In this document: one piece after another, positions 6,236 through 10,193 of the stretch
How the letters are laid out: each line of letters starts with the position of its first letter
How positions within the stretch are numbered: position 1 is the first letter of the stretch
DNA from: CAYQUL01 sp964568925
GTDB lineage: Bacteria; Patescibacteriota; Microgenomatia; UBA8517
Direction of reading: 5' to 3'
Length of the DNA: 10,193 nucleotides
Assembly: GCA_964568925.1 (NCBI GenBank)
Contig: CAZMSJ010000027.1
Coordinates: 1 to 10,193, forward strand
The notes under the pieces: model-generated
What the model saw: only the letters and a program-made list of their open reading frames with translations
Databases searched by the model: none
Told to the model about the DNA's origin: nothing
Made by a program: the position numbers and the translations under genes

Positions 6236-7125
6236 ACGGATTTTTGATAATAGAGTTCTTTCCAATTAGCTGGCCAGGTTGGCATGCCTGGAAACATTTC
6301 GTCAACGAGCCAGGCAAAGTCGTGAACTCGACCCTCCCATTTGTTGTTCATCCAGTAGTCAGCTGACCAGTTCGTTCCATTGATCATTTCTTCATTCCAT
6401 TGTCTGTTTACCCGGTACATGCGCCCATGTTGTTTCCCTTTGTGAAGGTGAGCGTACCAGGTCTTTTTATTTACCTTCATAGCGCCACCACCAAGCCAAG
6501 TCTTGTTTCCAATCTCTTGAGCCTCTTGTGCAAAGGTGCCATATCCAACATCACTTAAGCCGCCAAGGAAGGTATCAAAGTGATTCTTCGTCATAAAGTA
6601 GCACGAGCCCTGCATACTTGGGGTGTCATCGATGTCATACTCTGGTCCGGTTCGTCTGTATTGTCTGTCCCACCACTCGACACCACGAATGCCACTATTA
6701 CTCATCCCAGCCACTTTGGGGAAGGAAAGATACAAATAATCACGAAAAGGTCTGTCATGATTAATCTCCCATTTATCAGCATTAAGTGAGTATCTGCGCG
6801 GTATTTGTACCCAATTATCTTGCAGGTGGTTTTCAATTAAGACCTTGTCAAAACCAGGGGCAAACATGCAATGGTCATCAGTTTTCATAATATATTTTCC
6901 CTTTGCAAGAGCAACCGCCGCGTTAATGCCCCATCTCATTCCTCTTGAGACAGCGGGATGAATGTAGGTGATACGTGGATCATCAATAATAGGGTCTGGC
7001 CAATTTTCGTCAACATTAACCACTATCTCAATGTTTGTTGTAGCCTTCTCAAAGATGTCTAAAATCGTTCGAGATGTATAGGGAGAATTTCTATTTGGGA
7101 TAATGACTGAAAGATCGATTGACAT
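6232..7125 (-). CDS. GT2/GT27-like glycosyltransferase (GT-A)
   Basis: The protein has 297 residues when started at 7125 (MSIDLSVIIPNRNS). It opens with the first GT-A strand and carries DDH in YIMKTDDHCMF (78-88) as the DxD/DxH donor site. MQGSCYFMT (171-179) and NKTWLGGGAMKVNKKTWYAHL (207-227) follow; the last two correspond to segments in the N-terminal domain of the 590-residue protein at 3927-5699, so the two are paralogues. Unlike that protein it lacks the Cys/His insertion and the second domain. Its C terminus (about 255-290) is rich in Trp and Asp, as in the relative. An upstream in-frame ATG at 7161 would add 12 residues without similarity to the family; I prefer 7125, but 7161 is possible because it leaves only 12 bases to the previous gene. 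Its stop overlaps the SDR start. Sugar transfer is well supported; substrates are unknown. Confidence 0.85.
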   Translation of the reverse strand: MSIDLSVIIPNRNSPYTSRTILDIFEKATTNIEIVVNVDENWPDPIIDDPRITYIHPAVSRGMRWGINAAVALAKGKYIMKTDDHCMFAPGFDKVLIENHLQDNWVQIPRRYSLNADKWEINHDRPFRDYLYLSFPKVAGMSNSGIRGVEWWDRQYRRTGPEYDIDDTPSMQGSCYFMTKNHFDTFLGGLSDVGYGTFAQEAQEIGNKTWLGGGAMKVNKKTWYAHLHKGKQHGRMYRVNRQWNEEMINGTNWSADYWMNNKWEGRVHDFAWLVDEMFPGMPTWPANWKELYYQKSV

Positions 7126-7131
7126 GCTGCG

Positions 7132-7137
7132 ATTATA
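7132..7137 (-). promoter_or_regulatory. Possible -10 box for a leaderless start of the GT2 gene
   Basis: A perfect TATAAT on the minus strand ends 6 bases before the preferred ATG at 7125, so the first transcribed base would be the A of the start codon. The hexamer 17 bases upstream (TGTTCA) matches TTGACA at 3 of 6. It lies between the two candidate starts of the gene, so a transcript from here would fix the start at 7125. No experimental support can be claimed. Confidence 0.25.
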
Positions 7138-7173
7138 TTCCAGAGTTTCGCCTCTGAACATGGGGAAGTGAGC

Positions 7174-7806
7174 TTAACCTTCTTTTACAAATGCCCAAGA
7201 TGAAGATTTGTCACCTGTAAACAAGAACAATGGTTTAATGTTGTGCACGTGTGTATACACGTTTACGGCATTACTCACTTGGAACCCTACTTCATCATAC
7301 TTAAAGCAGGTGTAGTCATGTCCTGCAACAATGCCCCCTGGGCGAACAATTCTTGTCCATTCGATAATATCTTCCATTACATAGTCAAATTCATGGTTTG
7401 CATCGATATAGACAAAATCAACACTTCCTCGTTTAAAATCTTTTACTGCATCCATACTATATTTTCGAATCAAGTCTGCCGAGTACCCAGCTAATAATTC
7501 TTTTGTATGGTTATAGCCTCGTCTGTTTTTAAGTCGATAGTTTCCACTATTTATTTCTGTATCTGGTAAATCATCGTATAGTTCCCAGGGATCAACACAT
7601 GATAAATGAAGGTTGGGGATAGTATCACACAGCATTTTTGAATAATCACCATATAAAACACCGACTTCAACTCCAGTTGTAAAACCTAATTCTTTAAAAA
7701 TCACTGCAAGTTCTTGTCGTTTGTCTGGGAGAGAAATGGAGGTGTTTGATTGCATGAAATTAGCAATGGAATATTTCTTGAAGATGTGTTCGAGTGTTTC
7801 GTTCAT
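7174..7806 (-). CDS. Class I SAM-dependent methyltransferase (Methyltransf_24-like), paralogue 2
   Basis: This 210-residue protein has the Rossmann-fold methyltransferase motifs in order. SAM-binding motif I is VEVGVLYGDYS (46-56). The acidic end of the second strand is CVDPW (70-74). The post-motif is DFVYIDANHEFDYV (130-143), with EDIIEWTRIVRPGG (145-158) and the strand-5 end GIVAGHDY (158-165) after it. This Asp-x-x-His and GHDY pattern is seen in small O-methyltransferases acting on sugars or natural products. It shares LIRKYSM-AV, IPNL and W-FV near the C terminus with the methyltransferase at 9488-10159. The ATG at 7806 lies 5 bases after the preceding stop, with no SD. Methyl transfer from SAM is well supported; a sugar hydroxyl target is inferred only from the glycosyltransferase neighbours. 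Confidence 0.85.
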   Translation of the reverse strand: MNETLEHIFKKYSIANFMQSNTSISLPDKRQELAVIFKELGFTTGVEVGVLYGDYSKMLCDTIPNLHLSCVDPWELYDDLPDTEINSGNYRLKNRRGYNHTKELLAGYSADLIRKYSMDAVKDFKRGSVDFVYIDANHEFDYVMEDIIEWTRIVRPGGIVAGHDYTCFKYDEVGFQVSNAVNVYTHVHNIKPLFLFTGDKSSSWAFVKEG

Positions 7807-7811
7807 GGCGC

Positions 7812-8654
7812 TTATGTTAGTTGTTGATAGAGTTGTGCAATAGCATCAATGTGATATCTTTTCGCTTTTTCTAGACACGTTTTGCTTATACTATCATACG
7901 AAGCTTTGTCCTCTCGTAATGTATCGAGAGCTTTGAAGAAGCCGTCGATATCGTTAACCGGTACATAACAACCAGACATTTCAGCAAATGGAGGTTCATC
8001 AAGTGCAATGGTTGGGATACCAAATGAAGAAGTGTTTACGATCTTAAAAGGGTTTGCAAGCATTGTGTAAGGTTTTTTAACATAATGCTGTTGCATATAC
8101 GGTCTCCATACAATTTGAAGGTCAATTCTTGTATAAAAATGAACAACAGACATCCGTGGATAAAATTCTGATTGTTCAACTAACTCAATATTTCTTGCTT
8201 TAAGTCCTTGTTTAATTTCTTCTGGAATATATGGGAAGGCACCAGGAGAACCAATAACCCCAACTTTAGTTATTCCTTCACGATTTCTTATTGTATTTTC
8301 AAAATTAACATGATGATGGGGAATACAAATAATTTTATTTTGTACATACCCAGATACTGTTTCAACATCCGCATCAGAAAAAACGATGACAGGAACCTCT
8401 GGATGTTTATTTAGGAGGTGAATAAGGTCAAAACCATCTAGAATATCAAGATACGGGTGGCCTTCAAAATTAAAGTCTTCGTTTCTTTTAACGTGTGGTT
8501 TTACATATATGCATACATCATTTTCATAGCCACTGGTGGGGTTTAGCCGTGCATTTTGCATGTGAGCAGCCATTTGTTCTCCTCGTATTGTGGTAGAAAC
8601 ACGGCGCAGAGTTCTGCGAACATACGGAGGTTGAGCGAAGATAGAAATATTCAC
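7812..8654 (-). CDS. GT-B-like glycosyltransferase, paralogue 2 (GTG start)
   Basis: This 280-residue protein starts at a GTG (8654-8652), fixed by alignment with its paralogue at 8661-9491: NISIFAQ matches SISIFAK directly after the start. Shared blocks include ENDVCIYVKPHVK (44-56), LDILDG-DL (69-77), IPHHHVNFE (111-119), VGVIGS (131-136) and LQIVWRPYM (179-187). The C-terminal half has LANPFKIVNTSSFGIPTIA (199-217) followed by LDE, resembling the nucleotide-sugar binding segment of GT-B enzymes (GT1/GT4 type: conserved Lys/Asn, Gly-x-Pro and acidic residue). At 280 residues it is shorter than usual GT4 enzymes (350-400), so the N-terminal domain seems reduced. The previous stop is 6 bases upstream. 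Sugar transfer is inferred from the C-terminal motif; donor and acceptor are unknown. Confidence 0.65.
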   Translation of the reverse strand: MNISIFAQPPYVRRTLRRVSTTIRGEQMAAHMQNARLNPTSGYENDVCIYVKPHVKRNEDFNFEGHPYLDILDGFDLIHLLNKHPEVPVIVFSDADVETVSGYVQNKIICIPHHHVNFENTIRNREGITKVGVIGSPGAFPYIPEEIKQGLKARNIELVEQSEFYPRMSVVHFYTRIDLQIVWRPYMQQHYVKKPYTMLANPFKIVNTSSFGIPTIALDEPPFAEMSGCYVPVNDIDGFFKALDTLREDKASYDSISKTCLEKAKRYHIDAIAQLYQQLT

Positions 8655-8660
8655 ACCGAA

Positions 8661-9491
8661 TCATATCAAATCTTTGTACAGCTTACCAATGCGACTTATA
8701 TGGTAATTTTCAGAGGTTTGAATTCCCTTTAGTGACATCTCCTGGTACATTGTTGTAGATTCTTTCAAAGCTTTCAGCATGTGCAAAAACTCATGCTCAT
8801 TTTCAACAGGAATATATGATCCTCTCATTTCTCGAAATGCTATTTCGTCGAGTGCAATTGTTGGAACTCCAAATGAAGCAGAATTCACAATTTTGAGTGG
8901 GTTCGACAGTGTTGCACGACCTCTCATATACGGGCGCCATACCATTTGTACATCAATTTTTTTATAGAAATTCACAATATCTTCTCGACTATTAAATTCA
9001 GAAAAAGGGAGAAACTCTATACCAAGGGCACGTATCGCATCTATCATTTGTGGGGGAATGTTTATAAATGCAGCTTTTGTTCCGATGCACCCAATGGTGC
9101 GAACTTCCCGCAGCGGGTTAACTACTCTTTCAAAATTGCAGTGATGTTGTGGAATTAAGTGTACGGGGTTTGTAACTTCATTGGTAATTGCATTAAAACT
9201 TGCATAGGAGCAAGTGATTACTGAGACCTCGGGATGTTTTTGGAGTAGGTGAACAAGGTTATTTCCATCAATGATATCAAGATATGCTTTGCCTGAGAAA
9301 GCCATATCCTCACCTGGCTTTACATGTGGCTTAACATAAATACAAATATCGTTTTCAAAGCCATCTAATGGATTAAGTTTCGCCCCAATATATTCTGCTA
9401 TTTGGTACCCACGGATGATAGATGAAACCCGTTGTAGGTGACCATCCTTCCGAGACCTAAAATGTCTTTTTGCAAAAATTGAAATACTCAT
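8661..9491 (-). CDS. GT-B-like glycosyltransferase, paralogue 1
   Basis: This 276-residue protein begins MSISIFAKRHF and aligns along its length with the next gene downstream. Matching motifs are ENDICIYVKPHVK (46-58), LDIIDGNNLVHLLQKHPEV (71-89), IPQHHCNFE (113-121), IGCIGTK (133-139) and VQMVWRPYM (181-189). The GT-B-type segment LSNPLKIVNSASFGVPTIAL (195-214), followed by DE (215-216), completes the set. The paired His residues and the VWRPYM block are the most distinctive conserved parts and may line the active site. Its ATG overlaps the TGA of the methyltransferase before it (ATGA, 9488-9491), so the two are probably translated together and may act on the same glycan. No signal peptide or membrane segment is seen, so it is likely cytosolic. 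The GT-B assignment comes from the C-terminal motif; other nucleotide-sugar binding folds are possible. Confidence 0.65.
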   Translation of the reverse strand: MSISIFAKRHFRSRKDGHLQRVSSIIRGYQIAEYIGAKLNPLDGFENDICIYVKPHVKPGEDMAFSGKAYLDIIDGNNLVHLLQKHPEVSVITCSYASFNAITNEVTNPVHLIPQHHCNFERVVNPLREVRTIGCIGTKAAFINIPPQMIDAIRALGIEFLPFSEFNSREDIVNFYKKIDVQMVWRPYMRGRATLSNPLKIVNSASFGVPTIALDEIAFREMRGSYIPVENEHEFLHMLKALKESTTMYQEMSLKGIQTSENYHISRIGKLYKDLI

Positions 9492-10159
9492 ATACGGTCA
9501 CCAGTTTGTCGAACAAACATCCAGCAAGGATTGTCGCGGCCAAAGGTTGGATCTGGTATCTCAGAAAAAATTTCAAACCATGGACGAATAGCTTTTGCAT
9601 CTCGATATGCGTCAGCAATAATTTTCACATCGACGGCAAAGCGCTGCCTTGGTGGTCTTCCCTGTGACCTTTGTACAAAAGCACGATGAAATTTGTAGTC
9701 GTGGCCAAAAACAATACCTCCCGGTTTTACTTTTTTAGACCATTCATAAATGTCACAAGCGACATTTTTAAAGTCGTGTGCACCATCTATAAACACAAAA
9801 TCGAGTGAATTGTCTGCAAAATAGGTTACCGCTTCCATACTGTATTTTCGAATAAGGAAGCTATTGTAGTCTTTCAGTCTCTCTTTTGCTTCCTTGTAGA
9901 GTGCATCTGCATTAGCTAGTTCGTTATATCCAGGATAATTGGCCCAGATATCAATTCCATAATGTTTCAGGTTTGGAATACTTTTAAGTAGTATTTCTGA
10001 GTACACTCCCTGTGCCACCCCAACTTCAGCACCTTCAGTAAACCCAAGTTCCGCAAACATCTGAGCTATTATTGTTCTATTTATCTGAGTAATCCGAACT
10101 ACTGGTTGAGTTACATCAACTTGAAACTTGTTACGAATAAATTCGAGTGTTGTATTCAT
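9488..10159 (-). CDS. Class I SAM-dependent methyltransferase (Methyltransf_24-like), paralogue 1
   Basis: The protein has 223 residues from the ATG at 10159 (MNTTLEFIRNKF), a start that matches MNETLEHIFKKY of its paralogue at 7174-7806. A TTG six codons further upstream (10177) is less likely. Motifs are AEVGVAQGVYS (44-54, SAM binding), GIDIW (68-72), DFVFIDGAHDF (120-130), DIYEWSKKVKPGG (136-148) and GIVFGHDY (148-155). It differs from the paralogue by a basic insertion after GHDY (about 158-174, with RSQGRPPRQRF), which could alter acceptor binding. The C terminus PCWMFVR parallels SSWAFVK in the paralogue. The gene ends in an ATGA overlap with the following GT-B gene. The upstream sequence is AT-rich (TATATAAAAAA before ATG) with no SD. 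The methyltransferase call is firm; the target is inferred to be a glycan. Confidence 0.85.
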   Translation of the reverse strand: MNTTLEFIRNKFQVDVTQPVVRITQINRTIIAQMFAELGFTEGAEVGVAQGVYSEILLKSIPNLKHYGIDIWANYPGYNELANADALYKEAKERLKDYNSFLIRKYSMEAVTYFADNSLDFVFIDGAHDFKNVACDIYEWSKKVKPGGIVFGHDYKFHRAFVQRSQGRPPRQRFAVDVKIIADAYRDAKAIRPWFEIFSEIPDPTFGRDNPCWMFVRQTGDRI

Positions 10160-10193
10160 TTTTTTATATAGAACCAAGAACGGTATTTGTCTC
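10156..10193 (-). CDS. Possible 3' end of an upstream gene (right edge)
   Basis: One minus-strand frame is open from the window edge to TGA at 10158-10156 and reads DKYRSWFYIKK before the stop. It would overlap the methyltransferase start as ATGA, the same junction used twice elsewhere in this cluster. The stretch is too short to support on composition. A second frame ends earlier in TAA at 10166-10164, so the true upstream gene could end there instead. Confidence 0.25.
   Translation of the reverse strand, partial: DKYRSWFYIKK

Noticed and set aside
6236..6265. A 10-residue longer start for the short SDR protein
   Set aside because: The extension lies inside the upstream GT2 gene. The ATG at 6235 forms an ATGA overlap and directly precedes the first strand and Gly-rich turn.
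7126..7161. A 12-residue longer start for the GT2 gene at ATG 7161
   Set aside because: The added residues have no counterpart in the paralogue, and neither start has an SD. It is kept as an alternative, not excluded.
10160..10177. TTG start for the first methyltransferase at 10177
   Set aside because: The ATG at 10159 gives an N terminus matching the paralogue, and TTG starts are rarer.
1..10193. Recoded TGA (genetic code 4 or 25)
   Set aside because: Several genes end in TGA at plausible family C termini, including the two ATGA overlaps, so TGA works as a stop.

Overview
The window looks like part of a tailed-phage (Caudoviricetes) or prophage genome, probably from an uncultured virus. 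Every gene I can support lies on the minus strand, so transcription runs from right to left. Genes are packed tightly: ATGA overlaps at 6232-6235 and 9488-9491, and gaps of 5 to 41 bases elsewhere, except 83 bases at 2703-2785 and 120 bases at 337-456. TGA and TAA both end genes, and two TGA stops sit in ATGA overlaps, so the standard bacterial code applies. Base composition is moderately AT-rich. No start codon here has a convincing Shine-Dalgarno sequence. That points to a host with SD-independent or leaderless initiation, but it does not name the host. No integrase, tRNA, rRNA, CRISPR or insertion sequence was seen.

Layout in transcription order. (1) Glycan cassette, 10159 to 3927: a class I methyltransferase; a GT-B-like glycosyltransferase; its paralogue, with a GTG start; a second methyltransferase paralogous to the first; a GT2/GT27-like GT-A glycosyltransferase; a very short SDR/epimerase-like protein; and a 590-residue protein that fuses a GT2/GT27-like domain to a second GT-A-like domain through an E/Q/P-rich linker. 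(2) Structural block, 3907 to 457: three tandem paralogues of 372-373 residues, with a conserved N-terminal domain (about residues 1-105) of a type common in phage tail-fibre or adhesin genes and more divergent, Ser/Thr/Asn-rich C-terminal regions. Between the first and second paralogue is an 83-base gap with a copied gene start and an AT-rich palindrome. (3) After a 120-base gap with a good extended -10 promoter, the N-terminal part of another glycosyltransferase-like gene runs off the left edge.

How the genes may work together (inference): the two GT-B proteins, two methyltransferases, several GT-A domains and the SDR could build, methylate and attach a small glycan. Because the cassette runs directly into the Ser/Thr-rich fibre genes, virion or fibre glycosylation is an attractive hypothesis. 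Modification of the host surface glycan is the main alternative. The most unusual items are the double-GT fusion with a GalNAc-transferase-like DxH signature and a Cys/His insertion, the mini-SDR, the MT-GTB-GTB-MT arrangement, the decoy start upstream of the middle fibre gene, and the lack of SD sites with -10-like boxes placed just before several starts.
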